This document shows positions 1 through 7,868 of a stretch of DNA of 64,000 bases, piece after piece (the first letter of the stretch is position 1; each line of letters opens with the position of its first letter). Source of the DNA: Ktedonospora formicarum (lineage in GTDB: Bacteria > Chloroflexota > Ktedonobacteria > Ktedonobacterales > Ktedonobacteraceae); the NCBI RefSeq assembly GCF_016587355.1, contig NZ_BNJF01000009.1:186001-250000 (forward strand), written 5' to 3'. The notes below the pieces were generated by a model, which had not been told where the DNA came from, made no database searches, and was given only the letters and a program-made list of their open reading frames with translations. A program made the position numbers and the translations under genes.

Positions 1-631
1 CATCACCACCCTCTACACGGTTCCACCAAAGAGGAGCACCGTCGTGAATCTCGATGAAATGGGCCCTGAGTCGGCGAAAAGTTTTCTGGGGAAGAAACTG
101 GTTCATGCTCAGCCCGCTCCAGAGAAGGGCAAGCCCGCCGAGCGGGCCAGCCAGGAGATCGACTATGGACGCCGGGCCAAGGGGTATATCTTTGGTGCCT
201 TTCAACCTGCCACTGGCGAGGCGTTGACGAGGCCCTACGACCGGCGAACGACGGAAAACTGGATCGATTTTCTCAACCAGGTTGAGCAGTGGGTTCCCCA
301 AAGCATCGAACGCATCTACGCGATCTTGGATAATCTGGCAATGCATCGGGCAACCGATGTCCTGCTGTTTGCTTTGCAGTATCCGCGTTGGGAATTCGTC
401 TTCCAGCCGACCTATGCCGCTTACTTGAACCTGATTGAGCCCTGGTGGAAAACGCTGCGTTCCCTGGCGCTCAAAGGGCGGCGCTTCGAGACCTGGGAAC
501 AGGTCTGTGATGCTATTGATCGAGCGACAGTTTACTGGAACGCTCATCGTCATCCTTTCGTTTGGGGGCGAAAGCGGCGTCATCGCCCTCGTCGTTCATC
601 TGGGATTGCCATCCCGGCCAATGTCCGTTAA
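1..631 (+). CDS. IS630-family transposase, 5' truncated by window edge
   Basis: The frame is already open at base 2 (ITTLYTVPPKRS...), so the N-terminal part lies outside the window. The visible part carries the DDE catalytic core of IS630/Tc1 transposases: an Asp in LDEMGPES, a second in YAILDNLAMH, and the Glu in YLNLIEPWWK. It ends in the Arg-rich tail HPFVWGRKRRHRPRR usual for this family. It would cut and paste its own element at TA targets. No intact terminal repeat could be confirmed after the stop, although a short hairpin-like TTGGTGGATGCACCAC follows. Confidence 0.85.
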   Translation, partial: ITTLYTVPPKRSTVVNLDEMGPESAKSFLGKKLVHAQPAPEKGKPAERASQEIDYGRRAKGYIFGAFQPATGEALTRPYDRRTTENWIDFLNQVEQWVPQSIERIYAILDNLAMHRATDVLLFALQYPRWEFVFQPTYAAYLNLIEPWWKTLRSLALKGRRFETWEQVCDAIDRATVYWNAHRHPFVWGRKRRHRPRRSSGIAIPANVR

Positions 632-1050
632 TTTGGTGGATGCACCACTTAGTTGTCACTCTCTGTTTAAAGAATTTAGAACTAATTATAGCCCTGGGAT
701 GTACCTATCTCCTGCCTCCATTTGGGTTGAGTTCCTGTCTCATGAGAAGCAGCCGCCTGCCCTCATCTCGAAGAAATCACCTGCCTTATGCTCTTGTCCA
801 CTCTCTACCTCCCCTTCCCTCTCTCTTGCCTGCCCCTCTCCTGCCTCCTGTGCAGAGGTATGCTCAAGAACAGGCGATGCATGAGGAGAAGTGAGGGCTG
901 AGTACATGTTCCATACGTTGTGGGCATGTACTCCACTTTCCTGTACTGATGGCATGTTGTAGTAGTTGTACATCACTCTGTGGATTAGGTCCACCACTTT
1001 ATTGAGCTTGTGCATCAGAGTATGAGTCATGAAAAGGATGATTTTGAAGT
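632..1050. other. Intergenic stretch, no gene supported
   Basis: C/T-rich spacer between the transposase and the parM-like gene. Short frames here have biased composition and no ribosome binding site. It probably holds the transposon end and the promoter of the segregation genes, but I see no clear -35/-10 pair. Confidence 0.4.
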
Positions 1051-2127
1051 ATGCAGACTACGTTTCCTCTCTACTATGCCGGATTTGAGGTTGGTTCTGG
1101 ATTTGCGGGCATAAAACTGCTACCCGCCGATGGGTTGATGCTGGCGCAGGACCTCATCACGCTCCCAAGCTTTCTCGCGGACGGCGAGGTTGCTACTCTT
1201 CTCAAGGGCAGCGATCCACATGCCAAACTCGCCGATGTTCTTCAGCCAGGCGATTATGTGCTCTCGTTGGAGGATCATACTTACTTCCTTGGGCGTTTGC
1301 TCGCGCATGGCACGCATAGCCACAACGCGTTTAATGACGAACGCCGGTACTGGTCTGAGCACGCCCAGATCTTGCTCCTCTGCCTGGCCTGCCTCCTTAT
1401 TCCGGAGCGCTGTTTTGAGTTGCGCCTGGTGACGGCGTTGCCGGTAAGCCTCTACGAACGCACACGACGGCAGCGTGTCAGGCAGGCGCTCTCGCGGCAT
1501 TATCGCTTCAGCTTCAATGGGCGGAGTCGTGAGGTTGTTGTCAAGTGCGGCTATGTCGCGATGGAGGGGCAGGGGATTCTCATTCATTGCGGAGATGAAA
1601 GCAGTCAGCAGGCGGTCATCGATGTGGGGGAACGCACCACCGATCTGGTGGCTGCCGATGGGCAACGGCTGCTCATCCCATTGTGTAAAGGCGAACAATT
1701 CGGTGTTGGTCATTTGGTGGAGGATCTTCAGCAGTTGGTCTGGAAGTATCATCGGAAGCTCCCTATCGAGAAGGCGCACGCGCTGCTGGGTGCCTATGCG
1801 CATCATCAACCCTATCCGCACATCGCCACTGGGGCAAACGCCCTTCCAGATGAGGAGATTGCCGAAGTGATTACAGGCTCGCTCAAGCGCCTGACGCGTT
1901 CCCTGTCCTCATTTCTTATTGGGATGTGGAATGTGGAAGGGGCTCCCGCCGGGACGCAATTTGATAAGATTTATCTTGGAGGTGGAGGGGCCTATTACTT
2001 TGAAGAAGTAGTTCGTCAGGCGTTGCAGGAATGCCAGATCGTTACGGTGCCTGATCCGGAACATGCGAGTATCTGTGGGTATGCCGAACTTGCCGCCTCG
2101 CTGGATGAGAATCGCTGGCAGGAGTGA
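1051..2127 (+). CDS. ParM/StbA-like plasmid segregation actin ATPase
   Basis: A 358-residue actin-fold ATPase. Phosphate loop 1 is YAGFEVGSGFAGIKL (residues ~9-23), phosphate loop 2 is VIDVGERTTDL (~189-199), and the adenosine motif is IYLGGGGAYYF (~308-318), followed by a CGYAELA segment like the C-terminal helix of ParM. Family members polymerise into filaments that push sister plasmids apart. The next gene starts 7 bases downstream and looks like the DNA-binding adaptor, as in type II par operons. The sequence is far from R1 ParM, so ParM-like is as precise as I will go. Its presence argues that this DNA is or was a low-copy plasmid. Confidence 0.75.
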   Translation: MQTTFPLYYAGFEVGSGFAGIKLLPADGLMLAQDLITLPSFLADGEVATLLKGSDPHAKLADVLQPGDYVLSLEDHTYFLGRLLAHGTHSHNAFNDERRYWSEHAQILLLCLACLLIPERCFELRLVTALPVSLYERTRRQRVRQALSRHYRFSFNGRSREVVVKCGYVAMEGQGILIHCGDESSQQAVIDVGERTTDLVAADGQRLLIPLCKGEQFGVGHLVEDLQQLVWKYHRKLPIEKAHALLGAYAHHQPYPHIATGANALPDEEIAEVITGSLKRLTRSLSSFLIGMWNVEGAPAGTQFDKIYLGGGGAYYFEEVVRQALQECQIVTVPDPEHASICGYAELAASLDENRWQE

Positions 2128-2133
2128 TACTAA

Positions 2134-2436
2134 ATGCGCAACGATGATGATGTGTACTGGAACACGAGCCTGCCCAGGCAGCATGAAGCCTTGCAAGCGC
2201 TCGATACCTTTTGCAAAGAGTGGGGAGGGCTCAGCCGTGCCGAAGCTACCCGCCGCATCCTTATCGAGTGGGACAGGCTTCGCCGGGGCAAAGATGTCTC
2301 CGCCTGGGCACCAGCCGCCTCGGCTCAATGGGTGCTGTCTTCTCCCCAAGAGCAACAACGAACGCCGCCGCCCTCTCACAAGCCGGTCAGGGCGAACCAG
2401 GTCGCCAGAGCCGCAAGTCGGGTGCTTGATGAGTAG
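2134..2436 (+). CDS. Small ParR-like DNA-binding adaptor (putative)
   Basis: A 100-residue protein starting 7 bases after the ParM-like stop, so almost certainly co-transcribed. Residues ~15-50 (LDTFCKEWGGLSRAEATRRI then an Ile-Glu-Trp helix) resemble a ribbon-helix-helix domain of the ParG/CopG type. The C-terminal half is Pro/Ser-rich and basic, likely a flexible tail that contacts the filament. The adaptor role is inferred from position and fold; no centromere-like iterons were recognised upstream. Confidence 0.55.
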   Translation: MRNDDDVYWNTSLPRQHEALQALDTFCKEWGGLSRAEATRRILIEWDRLRRGKDVSAWAPAASAQWVLSSPQEQQRTPPPSHKPVRANQVARAASRVLDE

Positions 2437-2771
2437 CATTCGTTCCTGATAGCACTGTGAACAGATAGCAAATCGGGAAACTTGGGTGTTTGTTGGATCG
2501 TGGCATCATAGGAAGTGGTGAAGGTCACATTGTTTGAGATTCTTTGTGAGAACCTCTTTGATCTCATAGCTGGAATATGATTCTGCCATCCATCGAATTC
2601 CCAGTTGCACATTGTGGGTCAGAAGGGGTGCGACACGTTTTTGTGTGATAGCATCCAGATCACAAGCCGTCACCACAAGCAATGTAGGCCCACTGAGAGA
2701 TTCCTTTTTCGGCAAAGAGCAAAATTGCTATAGGAGGTTTCTCTGTTTTTCAACCGCAGAGAAAGCAATTG

Positions 2772-2969
2772 TTACAGCCTGGTCAGCCCGGCGAGCAGAG
2801 GGTTGCCACGAAATTTTGCAAATGGTAAGCACACGAGCATAGCAGGGAAACAATCAGCCAACTTCTTCCCTTGTCTCTCTGGGGTTTTGCAAAAATTGTT
2901 GCTGCACCCGGTCAGAAGAGCAAGGAGCACGACAATGAAGCCTATTGATTTGACCCAACTCATGAACAT
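2772..2969 (-). CDS. Candidate small lipoprotein
   Basis: A 65-residue minus-strand frame whose N terminus looks like a type II signal peptide: a Lys after the start, a hydrophobic run and the lipobox LLTGC at about residues 18-22. An AAGGA-like ribosome binding site sits 6-7 bases before the ATG. The remainder has no known domain and the C terminus could be spurious. Small lipoproteins are common as entry-exclusion factors on conjugative plasmids, but nothing shows that role here. Confidence 0.3.
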   Translation of the reverse strand: MFMSWVKSIGFIVVLLALLTGCSNNFCKTPERQGKKLADCFPAMLVCLPFAKFRGNPLLAGLTRL

Positions 2970-2989
2970 GTTCCATCCTTTTCAGAAAA

Positions 2990-3021
2990 AGCAGGATAGC
3001 TACTTGAGAAGCTATCCTGCT
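2990..3021. terminator. 12-bp perfect hairpin
   Basis: AGCAGGATAGCT and its exact complement are separated by 8 bases. A-rich sequence lies on the left and a T-containing run on the right, so it could stop transcription in either direction between the par-like genes and the zinc ribbon gene. Confidence 0.55.
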
Positions 3022-3090
3022 CGCGCTCTTGTTTGATATTCTCTATGCCTGATCCGTTTCTTACAGAGAATGACAACTGAGGAGCTTACG

Positions 3091-3327
3091 ATGCAACGAC
3101 AATCAATGATCACACGATGCCCTGAATGTGGAGGAGAACGTGTTTGGGTCTCAGTCCTGGCCCAGGCTCAATATATTGGCCAAATCCTGCTCAAGCAGCC
3201 TAGACGTTCTGCTTCATTTTTCCATCAAGGTGAGAACATATCCGATACTCAAGCATTTACCTGTATGAATTGTGGTCACACAACGCTTTATGCAAATGAA
3301 CCTCAAAAACTCATACCAAACAAATAA
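3091..3327 (+). CDS. Small zinc ribbon protein
   Basis: A 78-residue protein if started at ATG 3091, which has a GAGGAG ribosome binding site 6 bases upstream; an ATG at 3070 would put that site inside the gene. Two CxxC knuckles, CPECGG near the N terminus and CMNCGH near the C terminus, frame about 45 residues and form a likely zinc ribbon. It ends in TTLYANEPQKL, as in many small nucleic-acid-binding zinc ribbon proteins. Function unknown. Confidence 0.6.
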   Translation: MQRQSMITRCPECGGERVWVSVLAQAQYIGQILLKQPRRSASFFHQGENISDTQAFTCMNCGHTTLYANEPQKLIPNK

Positions 3328-3367
3328 CGCGTTATTTAGGGGCACGATACACTTCCTTCGCGCCCCT
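3322..3367 (+). terminator. 16-bp palindrome and following GC hairpin
   Basis: AAATAACGCGTTATTT is a perfect palindrome over the stop codon of the zinc ribbon gene. It is followed by AGGGGC...GCCCCTTT, a short stem with a brief T run. Together they plausibly end that transcript. Confidence 0.45.
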
Positions 3368-3995
3368 TTATGATGCAATGCTCATATCTTCCCATGATGT
3401 CTGAAGAAAGAGAGGTGGAGGTTCAACCCAGTTATCTGCCCGTGGTTCAGTCCTGTCCCACCCTTTGGGCCATGTCTTGGCTTCAATCAGTTCCAGAATC
3501 CGCTGCTCTTCTCTGGGCTGATCAATGACACCAATGTTTTAAATATGGTTATCAAAAACGCATTCGCGAGAAAGAAGCCTTTTTGACAGCCAAAGAGGCG
3601 AACACTAGCGAACGTCCAAGCACAATAACGGACTAAGAAACCTCGTCTGTAACGCCCATCAAACAAGTATGATATAACTGTGCTTGTATGTGCTTGAACG
3701 AGAATCGTCGTTCTATTGTATATGCCCACCCCTGGCAAGCAAAAGGTACTCAGGAGGGATGCGTGGGAGGATCTGGTGGGGAGGTGCACGCCTCCTCCAC
3801 TCCTGCCCTCTACCTCTCCACCCTTCCCAACATCGCTCCTCTTCTCCCCCCATCAGTTCTCCATGGCCACTTGCTAGACTCTTCTTTGGGAATGTGTGAA
3901 TGAGGCAGAAAATATACCAACACACACATCCAAAGTGTCTTTCCTCAATGCTTCATGTAGAGCTCCATATATGCGAAAGAAACGAGGTATCGTCC
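3368..3995. other. Intergenic stretch, no gene supported
   Basis: About 630 bases with no convincing gene. A pyrimidine-rich tract at about 3790-3870 produces several overlapping spurious frames. The promoter of the downstream membrane protein is presumably here. Confidence 0.35.
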
Positions 3996-5189
3996 GTGGC
4001 ATCAGAAAACGAACAGGATTCTACGAGCAGCAGTCCTCAAGAACAGGCTGTGCTGGCTGCTTCTGCTTCACCTGTCAGTGAAACTCCTGGTACAGTGGGT
4101 GACAAGCAAGAACAACAACCGTCCTTCTTTTATATTCAGGACCAGGAAGATGATGTACACCTCCCTCATGTGGATGAACAGCGGCACGAGCAAGAAGGGT
4201 TGAGTACCCCCTTTGTGTTGCCCTTTCAGAACTCTGCCGCCATGGCAACGCTTCGGGAGGCAGATGCAACGGGGGCGCAATCGGCGAAGGGGTCCTCACC
4301 ATCTTCACCGCGCAAGGGGCAACGTCGTCCATTTTCTCTCGTCAAAATGGCGCTTTTGTTTGGGGTGGCCCTTCTTACTGTGTTGGGGGCGAGTCTGATC
4401 GTGTTTGCGCAACCCACTACGCCTCCGGCACAGACAACGCGGCCTCCTCAAGGGGATCCAGTGGTGCGAACGCCATCGCCTTCGCGCCCAACGCCAAAGG
4501 CGACAGCGAGTCCTCCTGCCGCCACCCCTACGACCACTCCCACTCAAGGGCGAGGGACACCAGGAACGAATGTGCCACCAGCTAATGATGTTCCTTCGCC
4601 CCAGGTGCTTGCGCAGTTAGGATGGACCCAGGCTGGTCTCTCTTTGGGTGACGCCATGGAAGCGCTGCGAACAGGGGCTACGTTTACCGATAGGGAGATG
4701 AGTTATGATTACCGCAATATTGGTACTCCCACCAATCATAGTGGGACGCTGACTGGCTCCACGTTCCTTCTGACCCCGGGGGGACAGGTCCGCTTTGCCA
4801 ACAATGATGTGCGTGTGATCAACAATGTACTCTATGAGAAGATACGGACCGGCAAGATCATTCAACAAGTCGTGAATGCTCATGCCTCACTGGTGCAATT
4901 TCAGACAGTGTCAGTCCAGGGGAAACAGCGGCAATTCGCCTGGATCAATGTGTCCTTTGCCTTGCTCCAATCAACGATTGACGCTGCAAGCGGGAAACGC
5001 ACTGAGCGTCTGGATCAAGATCCCGCATCCGGTCAGCCGCGTCTGCACCATATGGTGGCGCTCCTGGTTCGTGTGCCTCTTCAGGATCAGGGGGCTAACG
5101 CTCCGATGGGAGGGACAGGGTGGTTGGTCAATACTTATGCCCTCGACCCACAAGGGCTTCCAGTGATTGCAACCGATCCATCAGTTTAA
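3996..5189 (+). CDS. Single-pass membrane protein, possibly a transfer-apparatus subunit
   Basis: I place the start at GTG 3996, which has GAGG eight bases upstream; the upstream in-frame extension to 3900 looks non-coding. Layout: acidic, Ser/Gln-rich cytoplasmic region (~1-110), one transmembrane helix (LLFGVALLTVLGASLIVFA, ~116-135), a Pro/Thr-rich extracytoplasmic linker (~137-190), and a soluble C-terminal domain of ~200 residues ending GWLVNTYALDPQGLP. The topology is that of VirB8/TcpC-type subunits or of an anchored lipoprotein-like domain, but no signature residue proves it. It is far from the conjugation operon and ends in a very strong hairpin, so it is a single-gene unit. Confidence 0.55.
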   Translation: MASENEQDSTSSSPQEQAVLAASASPVSETPGTVGDKQEQQPSFFYIQDQEDDVHLPHVDEQRHEQEGLSTPFVLPFQNSAAMATLREADATGAQSAKGSSPSSPRKGQRRPFSLVKMALLFGVALLTVLGASLIVFAQPTTPPAQTTRPPQGDPVVRTPSPSRPTPKATASPPAATPTTTPTQGRGTPGTNVPPANDVPSPQVLAQLGWTQAGLSLGDAMEALRTGATFTDREMSYDYRNIGTPTNHSGTLTGSTFLLTPGGQVRFANNDVRVINNVLYEKIRTGKIIQQVVNAHASLVQFQTVSVQGKQRQFAWINVSFALLQSTIDAASGKRTERLDQDPASGQPRLHHMVALLVRVPLQDQGANAPMGGTGWLVNTYALDPQGLPVIATDPSV

Positions 5190-5192
5190 ACA

Positions 5193-5239
5193 ATAGAGAG
5201 GGGGCTGGCCTTACCTTGGAAGGCCAGCCCCCTCTCTAT
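5193..5239 (+). terminator. 20-bp perfect hairpin after the membrane protein gene
   Basis: Bases 5193-5212 pair exactly with 5220-5239 around a 7-base loop; the stem is GC-rich. No U tract follows, but length and position 3 bases after the stop make it a likely transcription end or mRNA-stabilising structure. Confidence 0.75.
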
Positions 5240-5339
5240 GAGTATGTGTCATGCCGACGTTTTCAGCGCAGGCCTGCCTGTACTCGCATGAAGCGGGATG
5301 CCGGCAAGCTGCTGCAACTGCCGGCTGAGACAGAGGTAT

Positions 5340-5560
5340 GCTGGGCGAGCAGCCTTCAGTGTCAATCCCAAATACGCCAGCCAAATGTGTTCAGGATGTG
5401 GGACCGTCAAGACGAAAGATCTCTCCGAATGGTAGCACTCGTGCGAGTGTGCACCAAACTGGGCAGGGCTACAAACGTAGCCATCAACATTCTGGCCGGA
5501 AGGCTGCCAACGTTGGCAACGGCGTAGTGGTCTGGTCTCCGCATTTACGCGGGGAACGTC
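5340..5560 (+). pseudogene. TnpB C-terminal relic
   Basis: Reading across frames recovers the end of a TnpB protein: VNPKYASQMCSGCGTVKTKD, then EW-stop-HSCEC, then (after a frame change) RATNVAINILAGRLPTLATA, which matches the RDHNAAxNIL RuvC-III region. It carries internal stops and a frameshift and has lost everything upstream of the zinc finger. It is a decayed IS605-type element unrelated to the three intact copies here. The segment CCGCATTTACGCGGGG at its end belongs to the TnpB tail. Confidence 0.65.
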
Positions 5561-6140
5561 ACAGGAAAAGCAGAGGAAGCAGGAGGATACTTGCTACAAT
5601 GAGGATGGCGAGCATCACGATGAGGTGATATGACTGTTCCCTTTCTGGTAGGTGTTGGGAGGAATGAGTTGCGTTTGCTTGCTTTCGTGTCGTGTAAAAA
5701 AGGGGCATGTGTAAAAGGGGACCAGAACTGCGAGGAAATGTAGTGGTGGCGTGTCGAGAAGAACCGTCGTCCAGCGAACGTGTTTGAAGAAGGCACTGGA
5801 TGGCTTCGTCGATGGAGGATGCGTATCGAAAGCCATAATGCGCTGCCAGCTGTCTCTCCCTTGTTTGGCGAGAAGGGAAGATAAAGCAGAGCCCAAAGGT
5901 AGGTTCATAGGCGGTCATCCAGAGGCGGAGCATGGCAAAATGTTTCTCCTGGCGGAATAGCTCGCCTTGTGAGGACAGTACGAGAAGCACGGGAGCTGTA
6001 TGCCCGTGTAAACCATTGAGCACTACGTCGATGGTATCGTGAGGTTCAAGACACATGATCGAAAGCGTTATGGTGTTGTGTGTGCCCGGGTGTTGGAGTG
6101 GCTGTGGTTCCGTGCCTGGGGATGAGATCTCAATGGACAT
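5559..6140 (-). CDS. Tail-anchored membrane protein of unknown function
   Basis: A 193-residue protein with a good ribosome binding site (GAGGAAGG, 8 bases before ATG). The cytoplasmic part has alternating alpha/beta-like segments (VVLNGLHGHTAPVLLVLSS, EPTFGLCFIFPS), then a Ser/Thr/His-rich stretch, and the last ~23 residues form a hydrophobic anchor (LIVMLAILIVASILLLPLL). No family recognised. The gene reads toward the TnpB relic. Confidence 0.6.
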   Translation of the reverse strand: MSIEISSPGTEPQPLQHPGTHNTITLSIMCLEPHDTIDVVLNGLHGHTAPVLLVLSSQGELFRQEKHFAMLRLWMTAYEPTFGLCFIFPSRQTRERQLAAHYGFRYASSIDEAIQCLLQTRSLDDGSSRHATTTFPRSSGPLLHMPLFYTTRKQANATHSSQHLPEREQSYHLIVMLAILIVASILLLPLLFL

Positions 6141-6725
6141 AGCCTATGCCTTCCTCTTTGCTCAAAGAGATGATTTCTCTTATAACAACTATGCCTGAGA
6201 GGGGAGCGAAAAGGGAACATCGTCCTGTATCATTTGCAGTATCATGAGGTATCATTTTCGGGCCTGAGGATCATAATGAAGTGGTTCGTCTGCTGCTTCT
6301 TATCCACCAGCGAGGTTCTGTTTCACTTTGGCGAAGGCTGAGCGTATCCAACGTGCTCATTCCTTTTTCTGAGCATAGAAAGAAGAGCCAAACCGCTGTT
6401 GCTGATGTGTTTTCACTACAAGTGGGACAGTTCCTAAAAATGAGCATCCAATGGAAGCATGTGCTCTCCAGCGCCTTAATCAGAGTAGTGTCTCGGTTGT
6501 GGCGTGTCCTGGATATGGAAGAGCATGGACTCGTTCCCCAAGCAGCGAAGTGCAGCGCTTCAAAGCACATACCAAACGGAAAACACCCCCCCCATTATCG
6601 GCCAGAGGGGCAAGAGAAACAGACTGGGATGTGGCTGGAGGGTGATACTTATCCGCTCTCCGTGTGGTAAATTAGGGAGAGAAGAGCAAGAACGCAGTTT
6701 GTAAGTTCTCCAAGGAGTGGACTCA
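6141..6725. other. Intergenic stretch, no gene supported
   Basis: About 585 bases between divergent genes. Several frames of 60-130 codons exist on both strands but have no ribosome binding site or recognisable domain. Probably holds the two divergent promoters. Confidence 0.35.
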
Positions 6726-7613
6726 ATGATTACTTTTCGTCCTGCGTATGCAGATGATCTCGTCCAGGCATTCGAGATTTTTTACGAAAATGAAATTCTT
6801 GGTGAATCTTCTCCCCCTCCTCTGCCTGATGCTCGCCCAACGATGCTGGCGCATATCTTGCGAACCGGGACAGTGTATGTTGCGGAGGATAACGGCCATG
6901 TGCTCGCCTTTGCTGCTGCGATAACACGCGACAAGGTGACCTATCTGACAGACCTCTTTGTGCGTCCTGACCAGCAGTCATTTCGCCTCGGACAGACGCT
7001 CCTGCGCTCTGTCCTGCCATCCTCGCCAGATGGCGTACGCTGCACACAGAGTTCGACGGATCCGCGTGCGCTTGCCCTCTATATTCGCTCAGGTATGCGC
7101 CCACAATGGCCCAATTTTTGTCTGCGTCTGGAGAAACATATACCAGGTGAACAATGGTCTACCGATCTGAAGGTTGTGGAAGCTCATCCAGGTGATCCGG
7201 AATTAGTAGCATGGGATGCTCAGGTAAGTGGCCGCCACCGCCCACAGGATCACGCCTATTGGGTCAGCGAGCAGCGGGCAGTTCCACTCTGGTTTCAGCA
7301 CAATGGGGCGACCATCGGCTATGGTTATGTTCGCTTGGGAGCTGGTACTCTCTGGTTTCCCGAGGCATGTACCCTCGGCCCCATCGGCGCGCGGACACCA
7401 ACTGACGCTGTACGCTGTGTGCTGGCAGCGGTTGATTGGGCACGTCAACGGGCGGATATTTTGCGCATTGATGTTCCTGGTCCGCACCCTTCCCTGGCAC
7501 CGCTGCTGAAAGCAGGTTTTCGAATCACCTATGTTGAAACCTTTGTTTCCAGTGCATCTACACCCTTTTTTGACCCGCAATGCTCTATTGCTTCGGGTTC
7601 AGATCTGCTTTGA
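6726..7613 (+). CDS. Two-domain GNAT acetyltransferase
   Basis: A 295-residue protein. ATG 6726 is preferred over GTG 6717 because AAGGAG lies 8 bases upstream of the ATG. The first half shows a GNAT fold: VYVAEDNGHVLAFAAAI, then LFVRPDQQSFRLGQTLL, close to the acetyl-CoA loop RxxGxG/A (here RLGQTL), and ALALYIRSGM. The second half (from ~150) repeats a weaker GNAT pattern ending PLLKAGFRITYVETFV. Tandem GNAT proteins acetylate small molecules or proteins; the substrate is unknown. It precedes the NB-ARC genes but is separated from them by about 250 bases. Confidence 0.8.
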   Translation: MITFRPAYADDLVQAFEIFYENEILGESSPPPLPDARPTMLAHILRTGTVYVAEDNGHVLAFAAAITRDKVTYLTDLFVRPDQQSFRLGQTLLRSVLPSSPDGVRCTQSSTDPRALALYIRSGMRPQWPNFCLRLEKHIPGEQWSTDLKVVEAHPGDPELVAWDAQVSGRHRPQDHAYWVSEQRAVPLWFQHNGATIGYGYVRLGAGTLWFPEACTLGPIGARTPTDAVRCVLAAVDWARQRADILRIDVPGPHPSLAPLLKAGFRITYVETFVSSASTPFFDPQCSIASGSDLL

Positions 7614-7868
7614 GACCAATCCACCATCAAAAGATGAAGAACGCTGGTGAAGAATGAGCACATCGGATACGCCCAGCTCTCACCAAAAGTAAGATAGAAC
7701 CTCACCGCTGTATAGCTGCTTTTATCACGTGCCTTCTGAGGCATCCTTTACCAGGCTGCATATTTGTTGTATAGTGGTAAAAAAGGTTTCTTGGCATCTT
7801 TTGTTGTAGATAGCGTCATCGTATGACTATGGATGGGAACACGTGCTTGCTATTATAGGATAGAAAAG

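Larger units (their letters stand above)
2437..3090. other. Intergenic stretch, mostly no supported gene
   Basis: About 650 bases separate the par-like genes from the zinc ribbon gene. It contains one candidate minus-strand lipoprotein frame and one strong hairpin, both listed separately. Other short frames here lack ribosome binding sites and recognisable domains. Confidence 0.35.

Noticed and set aside
740..1030. Minus-strand frame of 96 codons
   Set aside because: Low-complexity purine-rich sequence without a family match or start signal.
1120..1821. Minus-strand frame of 233 codons
   Set aside because: Antisense to the ParM-like gene; no domain and no ribosome binding site.
2506..2715. 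Minus-strand 69-codon frame starting MPKKESLSGPTLLVVTACDL
   Set aside because: Some protein-like character, but no ribosome binding site, no known domain and no neighbours supporting it.
5535..5560. CCGCATTTACGCGGGG, resembling a type I-E CRISPR repeat
   Set aside because: It occurs once, with no repeat spacing and no cas genes, and is explained as the tail of a TnpB relic.
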